57,186 nt of DNA from Flavobacterium sp. GTDB lineage: Bacteria; Bacteroidota; Bacteroidia; Flavobacteriales; Flavobacteriaceae. The translations under genes and the position numbers were made by a program. The stretch is from positions 1 through 57,186 of the forward strand of contig JAQSDU010000009.1 of assembly GCA_029946065.1 (NCBI GenBank). The letters are read 5' to 3'. Positions 19,879 through 28,731 of this stretch are shown here, in pieces; within the stretch, counting starts at the first letter, position 1, and each line of letters begins with the position of its first letter. The notes beneath the pieces were generated by a model. It was not told the DNA's origin. It saw only the letters and a program-made list of their open reading frames with translations, and did no database searches.

Positions 19879-22011
19879 TTATTTATTGTTTTCAATCACA
19901 TAATTCAAAACCTTTGTCATCAGATGTACTCGGTCTTTCCCAATCACATTGTGTTTGTGCATCGGATACGCGAAAAAATCAACTTGTTTTCCGGCTTCGA
20001 CAAATTTCTTGATCAGCGAGAAGTTATTCTGCATTACTACAACATCGTCGCTTGTACCGTGGATCAAAAGCAATTTTCCTTTCAAGTTGTTCACATAGTT
20101 TAAGGTACTCGCTTCGTCAAAACCTTTTTGGTTTTCGGCTGGCGTGTCCATATAACGCTCGCCATACATGACTTCATAATATTTCCAATCGGTTACAGGA
20201 CCGCCGGCAACACCAACTTTGAATACGTCGGGTTTTCTGAGCATGATAGAAGTCGTCATAAAACCACCAAAACTCCAACCGTGAATCGCCAATCGATCAC
20301 CATCAACATAAGGCAATGATTTTAAATAATCAACGCCTTTCATCTGGTCGTCAATTTCGTTAACGCCTAATTTGCCGTGAATCACACTTTCGAATGCCAC
20401 ACCACGATTGTCAGAACCGCGACCGTCAACCGTGAAAACCAAATAGCCTTGTTCCGCCATCCAATACATCCATAAATTCGCACCGTCGAGATAAGAATTG
20501 GTGATCAGTTGTGCATGTGGACCACCATAAACATACACCAAAACCGGATATTTTTTTGATGCGTCAAAATTACTTGGTTTAATCAATCGTGTATATAAAT
20601 CTGTTGTTCCGTCGGCAGATTTGATGGTTTTTATTTCCGAAGTACCGATTGTATAGCCGTCATATTTGTTTATGCTTTGAAGCAAAGTAGTTGCTTTTCC
20701 ATTTTTGTCGTACAACAACGATTTTGAAGGTATAGTATGATTGGAATATTCATCAAAAAACCAATTTCCGTCGGTGCTGAATGCAGTCAAGTGCACGCCT
20801 TCTTCTTTGGTGATTAAGGTCTGTTTTCCTTTTAAATCAACTTTATAAGCCAGCATATTCGTTGGATTGGCGCCTGTAGCCGAAAAATAAATTTCCGTTC
20901 CGGCAGCATTTGCACCCAAAATATCACGGGCGATGAATTTGTTCTGCGTCAGTTTTTTGATGAGTTTTCCATCAATCGAATAGTAATATAGGTTGTTGAA
21001 ACCATCCGTTTCACTGATCCATACAAAATTATTCGATTTTTTACTTGGGAAAAATGCCGCATGCTCCGGTTCGACCCAATTGTCACTTTTCTCTTCTAGA
21101 AGCGTTCTTACGAAAGCACCGGAATTGGCGTCATACACATTCAAATGCATGTCATTTTGCCCACGATTTAATTCTGCAATAATCACGAATTTTTCATCTG
21201 GCGACCACGAAAGATTGGTCAGATAATCGTCTGAATTCCCTTTTGGCGCAATGAAAACCGTTTTTCCGGAAGCCAAATTATAAATCCCGACTTTAGGTTT
21301 TTCACTTTTTTGCCCAATCATTGGGTATTTGATGTTTTGTAATTTTCCCGGTGTTTCATTGATATCCAGAATCGGATAGTCGGCAACTTCGCGTTGGTCT
21401 TTTTGGTAGAAAGCCAGAAAACTCGTATTTGGCGACCAGAAAATCCCACTGGTGATGCCAAATTCGTTTCTCGCAAAGAACTGCCCGGAAACAATATCTT
21501 CATCAGTTTCATTAGTAACAGCGACTTTTTGTCCGTTTTTATTCAGTATAAAAAGATTGTTTTTTTCTGTGTAAGCGATGTTTTCAAAATTGTCATCAAA
21601 CGCTCCGTTTTCAGCGTTTTCAGTTAATTCACCGATTAGTTTTCCGGTTTTAGTATTGAAATTGTACTCATAATATTTATTCCCGCTCGCCAAGATAAAT
21701 GTCGTAGCATTTTTCCATTGCATGCCGGCGAAATTTTTGAAATCGGCACCAAGCGTTTTATTCAAATCGGCTAAAGTTACCAATTCATTAGGCTTTGAAT
21801 CAGTCGAGTTAGCGGTCATCAGCTTTTTGCCATTTTCTGCGAGGTAAACATATTTATTGGTGTCCGGAATCCATTGAAATCCCAACATTTTATCTGCTCG
21901 AAAAAGGCGTTGTTGCTGCATTACGGCATCTTCGAGCGAAATTTTTTTGTTTTGCCCGAAAGCGGTAAAGACGATAAAAAGCGTAATAGCTAAAACTATT
22001 TTTTTAGTCAT
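19879..22011 (-). CDS. Dipeptidyl peptidase IV-type S9 serine peptidase (710 aa)
   Basis: Removes X-Pro or X-Ala dipeptides from peptide N-termini, probably in the periplasm. The N-terminal part is an S9B beta-propeller (about 30-460; WSPDEKFVIIAELN repeats), and the C-terminal part an alpha/beta-hydrolase. The nucleophile is Ser580 in GWSFGG; the likely Asp is in HGTSDDVV and the His in PMHKHNV. I chose the ATG at 22011, which directly begins MTKKIVLAITLF, a good signal peptide. A GTG six codons upstream (22029) is possible but adds nothing recognisable. First gene of the DPP-IV/lemA/DUF3137 run. DPP-IV and the isoaspartyl peptidase both release amino acids from peptides, but a joint role is only inferred. 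Confidence 0.9.
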   Translation of the reverse strand: MTKKIVLAITLFIVFTAFGQNKKISLEDAVMQQQRLFRADKMLGFQWIPDTNKYVYLAENGKKLMTANSTDSKPNELVTLADLNKTLGADFKNFAGMQWKNATTFILASGNKYYEYNFNTKTGKLIGELTENAENGAFDDNFENIAYTEKNNLFILNKNGQKVAVTNETDEDIVSGQFFARNEFGITSGIFWSPNTSFLAFYQKDQREVADYPILDINETPGKLQNIKYPMIGQKSEKPKVGIYNLASGKTVFIAPKGNSDDYLTNLSWSPDEKFVIIAELNRGQNDMHLNVYDANSGAFVRTLLEEKSDNWVEPEHAAFFPSKKSNNFVWISETDGFNNLYYYSIDGKLIKKLTQNKFIARDILGANAAGTEIYFSATGANPTNMLAYKVDLKGKQTLITKEEGVHLTAFSTDGNWFFDEYSNHTIPSKSLLYDKNGKATTLLQSINKYDGYTIGTSEIKTIKSADGTTDLYTRLIKPSNFDASKKYPVLVYVYGGPHAQLITNSYLDGANLWMYWMAEQGYLVFTVDGRGSDNRGVAFESVIHGKLGVNEIDDQMKGVDYLKSLPYVDGDRLAIHGWSFGGFMTTSIMLRKPDVFKVGVAGGPVTDWKYYEVMYGERYMDTPAENQKGFDEASTLNYVNNLKGKLLLIHGTSDDVVVMQNNFSLIKKFVEAGKQVDFFAYPMHKHNVIGKDRVHLMTKVLNYVIENNK

Positions 22012-22136
22012 AATAAAAAATTTAATCACAAAACATTTAAAGTTTAACCATTGCGATATTAAGTCGCATCAAGCCTAAATGAGCCTCAATATCTTTATGG
22101 TTTTAAAAAGCATCTTAATTTTAAGAAAGTAAAAGT

Positions 22137-22189
22137 ATAAAAAAAGGATAACGAAACAGATTTAATAAGTCTGTTAACACTATCCTTTG
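22137..22189 (-). terminator. Terminator of cphA
   Basis: Outer 8-bp arms (22143-22150 and 22181-22188) enclose an inner AACAGA/TCTGTT hairpin. On the minus strand the stem is followed by a run of T residues. It lies 18 bases after the cphA stop. Confidence 0.7.
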
Positions 22190-22206
22190 TTACAATGATC
22201 AGGAAA

Positions 22207-24831
22207 TTAGAGCGTTCCGCCTTCGTTTTCTTTATCTAAATATTGTTGTACGATGTCGATGGCATTCGTCACCACATCGCTCAAAGCCGTAATAAACGTG
22301 CCTTCTTCCGCAATATTAATGGCATGTTTTATGGCATCAACTTCTTTGGTAATGATTTCATAAGTCACATTTCTACCTGATTCAGCGATACCTTCCAAAA
22401 TCAAATTGATGATTTCTTCTTCGGTTCTGCCTCTCAAATGTTTTTCCTGACGGATGATAATATGGTCGAACATCATGCCTGCCAAATGAGCACATTCCTT
22501 AATATCTTCGTCACGACGGTCGCCAACACCGGCTATGATTCCGATTTTTTTGTTGGCTTCTACGCTTGTCAAGAAATCCTGAACGCCGCGATAACCGGAC
22601 GGATTGTGTGCAAAATCAATTAAAACCTTGAATTTCTTAAACTCAAAAATATTCATACGCCCCGGTGTTTGTGCCACACTCGGAATAAATGTTTGCAGTG
22701 AAAGACTGATATCTTCTGTTTTGAATCCCCATAAATAAGCAGCAAGTGTCGCAGCGAGTGCGTTAGCGATCATAAATTTTGCTTTTCCGCCTAAAGTCAA
22801 AGGCACATGCGTCGCTCTTTCCACCCGGATTTTCCACTCACCTTTTTTAACGGTAATGAAACCATTTTCATAAACACAGACGATTTTACCTTCTTTAGAC
22901 AATTTTTTAGTGAACGGATTTTCCTCGTCCATACTAAAATAAGCGACATTGCAGTTCAACTCTTCGCCAATTTTTATGCAATGTTCGTCTTCGGCATTCA
23001 AAATTGCCCAACCGTCTTTTTTAACGCTTTTCACGACAGTACTTTTGACACGCGCCAAATCTTCCAATGTATGAATGTCGCTGATGCCCAAATGGTCTTC
23101 CTGAATGTTCGTAATGACGGCAATATCGCAACGACTGAATCCTAGTCCAGAACGGAGAATTCCGCCACGAGCTGTTTCTAAAACTGCAAATTCTACCGTA
23201 GGGTCTTTCAGGATATATTCGGCACTGATAGGACCAGTCGTGTCGCCTTTTTCCATCATATGGTTTTGGATGTAAATCCCGTCTGATGTGGTAAATCCGA
23301 CTTTATAACCATTGTTTTTTACGATGTGCGCCAGTAGTCTGGTCGTAGTTGTTTTTCCGTTAGTACCTGTCACCGCAATAATTGGAATGCGGCTTGGTTT
23401 TCCCGGTGGATATAACATATCGATTACCGGTGAAGCCACGTTTCTTGGCAACCCTTCGGAAGGGGCAAGGTGCATGCGGAATCCCGGTGCTGCGTTGACT
23501 TCTAAAATGCAACCGCCATTTTCTTTTAATGGTTGTGTAAGATTTTCTGCCATGATATCGACACCGCAAATGTCCAGTCCGATTACTCTTGAAATTCTTT
23601 CGCAAAGGAAAATATTTTCGGGATGCATCATATCGGTTACATCTACGGAAGTGCCGCCAGTACTCAAATTGGCAGTCGATTTCAGGTAAACAGTTTCGCC
23701 TATATTTGGCACCGTTTCCACCGTATAACCTAGTTTTTCTAGCAAATCTTCTGAATCACGATCGATGTCAATTTGCGTAAGCACATTTTCGTGTCCGTAA
23801 CCGCGTCTTGGATCAAGATTCGTAATGTCAATTAATTGTTGGATTGTGCTTTTGCCATCGCCGACAACATGCGCCGGAACCCTTTTTGCGGCAGCGACCA
23901 ATTTATTGTCAATCACTAAAACACGGAAATCAAATCCGGTAATGAATTTTTCGACGATCACGCGTCGGCTGTATTTTTGCGCATAAACCAATCCGGCAGC
24001 CGCATCTTCCCAAGTTTTTACATTGATGGAAGCGCCTTTTCCGTGGTTGCCATCCAAAGGTTTTAAAACAATTGGGTAACCTATTTTTTTGATGGTGTCT
24101 TGCAAATCTTCTTCATCCACGCATATACTGCCGCTTGCCACAGGAATCGATGCATTGTCAAGCATGCGTTTGGTTTCCTCTTTATTACAAGCAATATCAA
24201 CGGCGATGCTACTTGTTAGTTGCGTGATTGTCGCCTGAAAACGCATTTGGTTGACACCGTATCCTAATTGGACTAACGAATTTGTACCCAAACGAATCCA
24301 CGGAATATCGCGTGCGACGGCTTCTTCCACGATGCTTCCCGTACTTGGTCCTAGGCGTACGCGTTCTCTAATTTCGCGCATCTTTTGTATATCGGCTTCA
24401 AGATCATAATCAGTTCCTGCAATAAGCGCTTCGGCAATATTCACAGCACTTTCGGCGGCGAACATGCCTACATTTTCTTCGGTATAACTGAAAACTACAT
24501 TGTAAATGCCGGGTGTTTTGGTTTCACGAGTTCTTCCGAAACCAGTCTCCATACCAGCCAAAGTCTGGATTTCGAGTGCGATATGTTCGATTACATGGCC
24601 CATCCACGTGCCGCGTTCTATACGGGAGAAAAATCCACCTGGAACGCCTTCTGAGCAGCGGTGCTCATACATTGTTGGGAACATTGCTTCGATTCGTTCT
24701 TTGAAACCATCGATTTTATTGGTTGGAAACTGTTCCATTTCTTCCAGATCCAAACGCATCTGGATTAGTTTTTTTCTTTGGACACTCCAAATATTTGGAC
24801 CACGAAGTGCCTGTACTTTTAGTATTTTCAT
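22207..24831 (-). CDS. cphA: Cyanophycin synthetase (874 aa)
   Basis: ATP-dependent, non-ribosomal polymerisation of aspartate and arginine into multi-L-arginyl-poly-aspartate (cyanophycin), a cytoplasmic nitrogen/carbon reserve. The N-terminal domain (about 1-160) carries the family's EGVPGGFFSRIERGTW-type opening. An ATP-grasp domain follows (about 215-475; KPLDGNHGKG at 257-266, EVNAAPG at 444-450). The C-terminal Mur-ligase-like domain has its P-loop GTNGKTTTT at 489-497 and downstream motifs NIQEDHLG and DFAHNPSG. The length fits bacterial CphA. It is divergent from cphB (25093) across a 261-base region. No truncation or lost motif is seen, so it should be active. Confidence 0.95.
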   Translation of the reverse strand: MKILKVQALRGPNIWSVQRKKLIQMRLDLEEMEQFPTNKIDGFKERIEAMFPTMYEHRCSEGVPGGFFSRIERGTWMGHVIEHIALEIQTLAGMETGFGRTRETKTPGIYNVVFSYTEENVGMFAAESAVNIAEALIAGTDYDLEADIQKMREIRERVRLGPSTGSIVEEAVARDIPWIRLGTNSLVQLGYGVNQMRFQATITQLTSSIAVDIACNKEETKRMLDNASIPVASGSICVDEEDLQDTIKKIGYPIVLKPLDGNHGKGASINVKTWEDAAAGLVYAQKYSRRVIVEKFITGFDFRVLVIDNKLVAAAKRVPAHVVGDGKSTIQQLIDITNLDPRRGYGHENVLTQIDIDRDSEDLLEKLGYTVETVPNIGETVYLKSTANLSTGGTSVDVTDMMHPENIFLCERISRVIGLDICGVDIMAENLTQPLKENGGCILEVNAAPGFRMHLAPSEGLPRNVASPVIDMLYPPGKPSRIPIIAVTGTNGKTTTTRLLAHIVKNNGYKVGFTTSDGIYIQNHMMEKGDTTGPISAEYILKDPTVEFAVLETARGGILRSGLGFSRCDIAVITNIQEDHLGISDIHTLEDLARVKSTVVKSVKKDGWAILNAEDEHCIKIGEELNCNVAYFSMDEENPFTKKLSKEGKIVCVYENGFITVKKGEWKIRVERATHVPLTLGGKAKFMIANALAATLAAYLWGFKTEDISLSLQTFIPSVAQTPGRMNIFEFKKFKVLIDFAHNPSGYRGVQDFLTSVEANKKIGIIAGVGDRRDEDIKECAHLAGMMFDHIIIRQEKHLRGRTEEEIINLILEGIAESGRNVTYEIITKEVDAIKHAINIAEEGTFITALSDVVTNAIDIVQQYLDKENEGGTL

Positions 24832-24914
24832 AAAGTTATTGGAAAGTTAGTTTTCGGTAGTTGGTTTAATGTATTGATTATAAACGGCTTACTTATATAA
24901 TGCATGACAAATAT

Positions 24915-24930
24915 TCAATATTAATATTGA
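24915..24930. promoter_or_regulatory. 16-bp palindrome in the cphA-cphB intergenic region
   Basis: TCAATATTAATATTGA is a perfect 16-base palindrome between the divergent cyanophycin genes, 84 bases before the cphA start and 163 before cphB. It could be an operator read by a dimeric regulator. An AT-rich palindrome by chance is also possible. Confidence 0.3.
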
Positions 24931-25058
24931 TTTTGTTAAAAAAGTCAGAATATAATGCAACTAAAATAATTTTTTTAAGCAACTAATCAAAATTTATTCA
25001 ATTAAATGTGGAATATATTTTTTGGTAGTAAAATTTTTAAAAATAAATAGTGCTAAAA

Positions 25059-25088
25059 TTGCGTGTTTTAAGTTTTTGGCTATTTTTA
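25059..25088 (+). promoter_or_regulatory. Promoter of cphB, placing transcription start at or next to the ATG
   Basis: TTG at 25059-25061, a 19-base spacer and TATTTTTA at 25081-25088 (one mismatch to TAnnTTTG). The box ends four bases before the cphB ATG, so a transcript from it would have almost no leader. Confidence 0.5.
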
Positions 25089-25092
25089 CAAA

Positions 25093-25989
25093 ATGAACAT
25101 ACGAGGAAAATTGATTATTATAGGCGGTGCCGTTGACAAAGGCAGTTTTACCGAAACTGATCTTGATAAAAACGTAGCCAACAACCTGAATTTTTTTGAG
25201 ACAGGTATCCTGAAAAGGATTTTAAACGAGTCAAAGCACAAACAAGAATCGCGCATTGAAGTTATTACCACTGCTTCCAAGATACCAAGGGAAATCGGAC
25301 CGGAATACGTAAAAGCACTCAATTATTTGGGCGCAAAAAATGTTGATGTTTTGCACATCGAAAGGCGCGAACAGGCAAGTGATCCGACCGTTTTGGAAAG
25401 ACTAAAAGCGGCAGATGTTGTTATGTTTACCGGTGGCGATCAGTTGCGATTGACATCGATTTTAGGTGGAACGGAATTTCACGATATTATCCTTTATAAG
25501 TACTACAACGAAGAATTTATCTATGCAGGCACTTCAGCAGGAGCCGCCGCTGCATCCAATAATATGATTTACCAAGGCAGTAGCAGTGAGGCTTTGCTTA
25601 AAGGCGAAGTAAAAATCACGAGCGGACTTGGATTAATTGACGGTGTTATCATCGATACACATTTTGTGCAACGCGGCAGGATTGGAAGATTATTCCAAGC
25701 AGTCGTTGGTAATCCGAAAGTATTAGGCATTGGACTTGGAGAAGATACCGGTTTGTTGATTACCAATAATACCGAAATGGAAGCTATTGGTTCCGGACTT
25801 GTGATTTTGGTCGATGGCCGCGAAATTAAAGATACCAATCTCACAGAAGTGGAATTAGGGCAGCCGATTTCTATTTCCCATTTGGTCAATCACGTGATGA
25901 GCAAGTATGATACGTACAATCTTGAGACGCATAAAATGTACATCAGGTCGTCGCAATATTCGGAAGAGTTGAAACAACCGACAGATTAA
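25093..25989 (+). CDS. cphB: Cyanophycinase (298 aa)
   Basis: Peptidase family S51 enzyme that cuts cyanophycin into beta-Asp-Arg dipeptides in the cytoplasm. It begins MNIRGKLIIIGGAVDKGS, which matches the family start closely and supports this ATG. Visible motifs: FTGGDQ (112-117), the nucleophile elbow GTSAGA with Ser148, and DTHFVQRGR with the likely catalytic His190. The length matches characterised cyanophycinases. It is divergent from cphA; the next gene (isoaspartyl peptidase) starts 76 bases downstream in the same direction and would finish the breakdown. Confidence 0.93.
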   Translation: MNIRGKLIIIGGAVDKGSFTETDLDKNVANNLNFFETGILKRILNESKHKQESRIEVITTASKIPREIGPEYVKALNYLGAKNVDVLHIERREQASDPTVLERLKAADVVMFTGGDQLRLTSILGGTEFHDIILYKYYNEEFIYAGTSAGAAAASNNMIYQGSSSEALLKGEVKITSGLGLIDGVIIDTHFVQRGRIGRLFQAVVGNPKVLGIGLGEDTGLLITNNTEMEAIGSGLVILVDGREIKDTNLTEVELGQPISISHLVNHVMSKYDTYNLETHKMYIRSSQYSEELKQPTD

Positions 25990-26036
25990 TTAATAACGAA
26001 TAATTAATAGTTAACAATTGGGAAGTGGGACTGCAC

Positions 26037-26065
26037 CAACACCCAACACCCAACACCCAACACCC
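26037..26065 (+). repeat. Heptanucleotide tandem repeat just before an isoaspartyl peptidase start
   Basis: About four copies of the unit CCAACAC occupy the bases directly before the ATG at 26066, replacing the normal ribosome-binding region. Change in copy number would alter the spacing ahead of the start and the frame of the upstream ATG at 26018. Confidence 0.8.
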
Positions 26066-26908
26066 ATGAAACTGATTATCCACGGCGGTTTTTTCTCAGA
26101 ATCATCCACGAACCTAGAAACAAAAGTTGCCAAACAAGAAGCTTTAGAACGCATTGTTAAGAATTCGTATGAATTCCTGAAAACGCATTCAGCATTGGAA
26201 ACGGTAGTTTTTGCTGTTGCAGCATTGGAAGACGATTCGTTGTTTAATGCAGGCATTGGTTCGCAAATTCAAAGCGACGGAAAAATCCGCATGAGTGCTG
26301 CTTTGATGGACGGTTCGACTTCTAAAATGAGCGGCGTTATCAATATTGAGGCGGTGAAAAATCCAATTCAGGTTGCAAAAATTTTGCAGGATTATGACGA
26401 TAAAGTTTTAGGAGGAAGCGGCGCAACCAATTTCGCAAGAAAGCATGGATTTGAAATTTTTTCGACAGAAATTCCACAACGACTGGAAGAATACGAAGCC
26501 AAACTTAAAGGCATCGGAACCGGAACTGTCGGTTGTGTAGCTTTGGATAAAAATGGGAAAATTGCCGTTGCCACTTCAACGGGCGGAAAAGGTTTTGAAA
26601 TTCCCGGAAGAATCTCAGATTCAGCAACTGTTGCCGGAAATTATGCCAATACTTTTTGTGGGGTAAGTCTAACAGGAGTAGGCGAGGACATCGTTAGCAA
26701 TGCGACTGCTTCAAAAATTGTAACGCGTGTCACGGATGGGTTTTCATTAAAAGAAGCTTATGACAAAACTTTTGCGGAATTGAAAGAACACGATGGTTTT
26801 GCTGGTGCGATCGCCATCGATTCCAGAGGCAATATGTACCACCAAGATTCTTATCCGAGTATGGTGTTTGCGAGTTTTGACGGGGAGGATTTTGAGGTGT
26901 TTGAGTAA
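26066..26908 (+). CDS. Isoaspartyl peptidase / L-asparaginase, Ntn-hydrolase (280 aa)
   Basis: Hydrolyses isoaspartyl (beta-aspartyl) dipeptides such as the beta-Asp-Arg made by cyanophycinase, and often L-asparagine. The nucleophile is Thr154 in GTGTVGCVAL, the usual self-cleavage site between alpha and beta chains. NAGIGSQ (61-67) and the later VATSTGGKGFE are also family motifs. I chose the ATG at 26066 because MKLIIHGG is the family N-terminus. The ATG at 26018 would add a repeat-encoded sequence (PTPNTQHPTP) with no homologous role. It follows cphB in the same direction. Confidence 0.9.
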   Translation: MKLIIHGGFFSESSTNLETKVAKQEALERIVKNSYEFLKTHSALETVVFAVAALEDDSLFNAGIGSQIQSDGKIRMSAALMDGSTSKMSGVINIEAVKNPIQVAKILQDYDDKVLGGSGATNFARKHGFEIFSTEIPQRLEEYEAKLKGIGTGTVGCVALDKNGKIAVATSTGGKGFEIPGRISDSATVAGNYANTFCGVSLTGVGEDIVSNATASKIVTRVTDGFSLKEAYDKTFAELKEHDGFAGAIAIDSRGNMYHQDSYPSMVFASFDGEDFEVFE

Positions 26909-26919
26909 AGATGGTATCA

Positions 26920-26954
26920 AGTAGTCAGTCTCCGTTCGCAGAATACTGACCACT
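26920..26954. repeat. Imperfect inverted repeat between converging genes
   Basis: AGTAGTCAGT (26920-26929) and ACTGACCACT (26945-26954) pair with one mismatch. It sits between the isoaspartyl peptidase stop and the SDR stop. There is no T-run, so I do not call it a standard terminator. Confidence 0.4.
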
Positions 26955-26968
26955 TATATACAGATTAT

Positions 26969-27730
26969 CTACAAAGATTGCCCGCCAGAAACTTCAATCC
27001 GTTGCGCATTTACCCAACGAGCATCATCGGTGCACAAAAATGCAACGACTCCGCCGATATCATCCGGTAAACCCACACGTCCCAATGCCGTTTGACCAGC
27101 AATCATGGCATTCAATCCTGCGTTATCACGAACTACACCACCACCAAAATCGGTTTCGATTGCGCCCGGAGCAACAATGTTTACGCGGATGCCACGTGTG
27201 CCCAATTCTTTCGCTTGGTATTTCGTGAGCGTTTCCATCGCACCTTTCATACTTGCATAAGCAGCATATCCGGGCAAACTGAAACGCGCCAAACCTGTAG
27301 AGATGTTTACGATTCCGCCGCCGTCATTCATATATGCCAATGCTTTTTGACTTAGAAAGAACGGGCCTTTGAATTGGATTTTTACTAAAGAATCAAATTG
27401 ATCTTCCGTGGTTTCGGCAAACGAATTGTAAACCCCGATGCCGGCATTGTTGACGAGAAAGTCAATTTTGGTGGTATTGAATTTGGACTGTAAAGTTTGC
27501 TGTACTTTTTCAAAGAACGCGTCAAAGCTTTTGGAATCGTCCACCGAAAGTTGAATTGCTGCAGCTTTTTGTCCCAATTTTTCAATTTCAGAAATTACTT
27601 CCAATGCTTCAGTCGCTTTACTGTTGTATGTCAGAATTACGTCCAATCCTTTTTTGGCGAGGTTGACCGCCATATTCCTTCCTAATCCGCGGCTTCCACC
27701 GGTTACGAGTGCTATTTTACTTTGTGACAT
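26969..27730 (-). CDS. Short-chain dehydrogenase/reductase (253 aa)
   Basis: NAD(P)-dependent oxidoreductase of the classical SDR family. Nucleotide-binding motif TGGSRGLG at 10-17, NNAG at 94-97, catalytic Ser144, Tyr158 and Lys162 (YASMK). The C-terminus VNAQRIEVSGGQSL is typical. Gly-Ser-Arg after TG suggests preference for NADP(H). The substrate is not predictable. A minimal AraC regulator gene lies upstream on the same strand and may control it. Confidence 0.88.
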   Translation of the reverse strand: MSQSKIALVTGGSRGLGRNMAVNLAKKGLDVILTYNSKATEALEVISEIEKLGQKAAAIQLSVDDSKSFDAFFEKVQQTLQSKFNTTKIDFLVNNAGIGVYNSFAETTEDQFDSLVKIQFKGPFFLSQKALAYMNDGGGIVNISTGLARFSLPGYAAYASMKGAMETLTKYQAKELGTRGIRVNIVAPGAIETDFGGGVVRDNAGLNAMIAGQTALGRVGLPDDIGGVVAFLCTDDARWVNAQRIEVSGGQSL

Positions 27731-27757
27731 TTTGTTGTTTTTAAATGATTACTGCCG

Positions 27758-27765
27758 CAAATTTA
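27758..27765 (-). promoter_or_regulatory. -7 box for the SDR gene
   Basis: Minus strand TAAATTTG is a full match to TAnnTTTG, 27 bases before the SDR start. No TTG lies at the expected -33 distance. Confidence 0.5.
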
Positions 27766-27807
27766 CTGATGAAGCGACATCTAAAAATGGTGTACTCTTC
27801 AGTATTT

Positions 27808-27904
27808 TAATTTAGAAAATTAGTCAATTAGAAAATTAGAAAATGATTATGTTTCATTTAAAAGCATAATACCAAATTACCATATTACCAAATTTTCTAA
27901 TTAT
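27808..27904. repeat. AT-rich short-word repeat between SDR and AraC genes
   Basis: The stretch repeats near-identical words (TTAGAAAATTAG, then ACCAAATT / ACCATATT / ACCAAATT), and its two ends can pair through AATTAGAAAAT / ATTTTCTAATT. It ends over the AraC stop codon. No coding potential is seen. Confidence 0.5.
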
Positions 27905-28283
27905 TTATTCCTTTTCGAAATTGCAATGGTGTGCTCCCTGTCATTCCCTTAAAGAATTTGGTGAAATTCGTCGGTTCGTCGTAGGCGAAAGTCATGCCAA
28001 TATCGGCGATAGAAAGTTTGGTTTCCGAAAGCATTCGTTTGGCTTCTTCAACAATCGCGTTTTCCATCCATTCGCAAGGCGATTTCCCCGTCGTTAGCTT
28101 GATCGTGTTGGTCAAATGTCGATGGTTCATGAATAATTTTTCGGCGAATTTAGAGGTTGACATCCTATATTTCACTTTTCCAGTAAACAATTCGTTAAGG
28201 TGGTTTTCATACAAACGCAAAAAATCAGCGGTGATGGCATCTTTCCGTGTCAGGATTTTTTCGGGAATTGCTAGTGTTTTCAT
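27897..28283 (-). CDS. AraC-family regulator reduced to its DNA-binding domain (128 aa)
   Basis: Contains the two helix-turn-helix units of AraC/XylS regulators: about 40-85 (STSKFAEKLFMNHRHLTNTI) and 87-128 (SIADIGMTFAYDEPTNFTKF then FKGMTGSTPLQFRKG, the family signature). The usual 150-200-residue sensor domain is absent; only about 35 residues precede the first HTH. I prefer the ATG at 28283; a TTG four codons upstream would give 132 aa. It sits upstream of the SDR gene on the same strand, so local regulation is plausible. Confidence 0.85.
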   Translation of the reverse strand: MKTLAIPEKILTRKDAITADFLRLYENHLNELFTGKVKYRMSTSKFAEKLFMNHRHLTNTIKLTTGKSPCEWMENAIVEEAKRMLSETKLSIADIGMTFAYDEPTNFTKFFKGMTGSTPLQFRKGINN

Positions 28284-28397
28284 AAGGTTATTCAAATGGT
28301 ATTATAGCGGTAGTGAAAATAAAAACTAGGCAGTAAACTTATCGTTTACCCACAAATGTTTAGATAGCACTTTGGCCATTCAAAATGTTTATTCATT

Positions 28398-28649
28398 TTA
28401 TTTTTTGGAGAATTCGTCAAGCATTTTTTTTTCGTTTTTGCTGAGGCTGCCGATCCCTTTGTTAGAAATTTTCTCGAGGATGCGGTCTATTTCCTTTTTC
28501 TGCTCGACTTTTTTGGCGTTGTAGGCGTCGTCTTCGGTGTAGTATTTCTTCTGGATATTGAAAGGGTTATTGTTTGAGAAAAGGTTTGTCTTTTTGAAGG
28601 CGAGGTAAACCACAAGGAGTATGATGGCGATGATGACGAAATTTCCCAT
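28398..28649 (-). CDS. Small single-pass membrane protein, C-terminal domain like rhomboid-tail DUF6576 (83 aa)
   Basis: One N-terminal transmembrane helix (about 3-19, FVIIAIILLVVYLAF) precedes a charged tail. The end (EIDRILEKISNKGIGSLSKNEKKMLDEFS) is like the C-terminal motif of many Bacteroidota rhomboid proteins, but the rhomboid catalytic core is absent. The function is unknown. The ATG is supported by its direct entry into the hydrophobic segment. Confidence 0.65.
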   Translation of the reverse strand: MGNFVIIAIILLVVYLAFKKTNLFSNNNPFNIQKKYYTEDDAYNAKKVEQKKEIDRILEKISNKGIGSLSKNEKKMLDEFSKK

Positions 28650-28731
28650 GTTCTTGATGCGTGCTTTTTCTTCAAATATAGAAAATATTCGTTTTTGATG
28701 ATTGTATTTTAATAGGAATTTAAGCGTTTTG

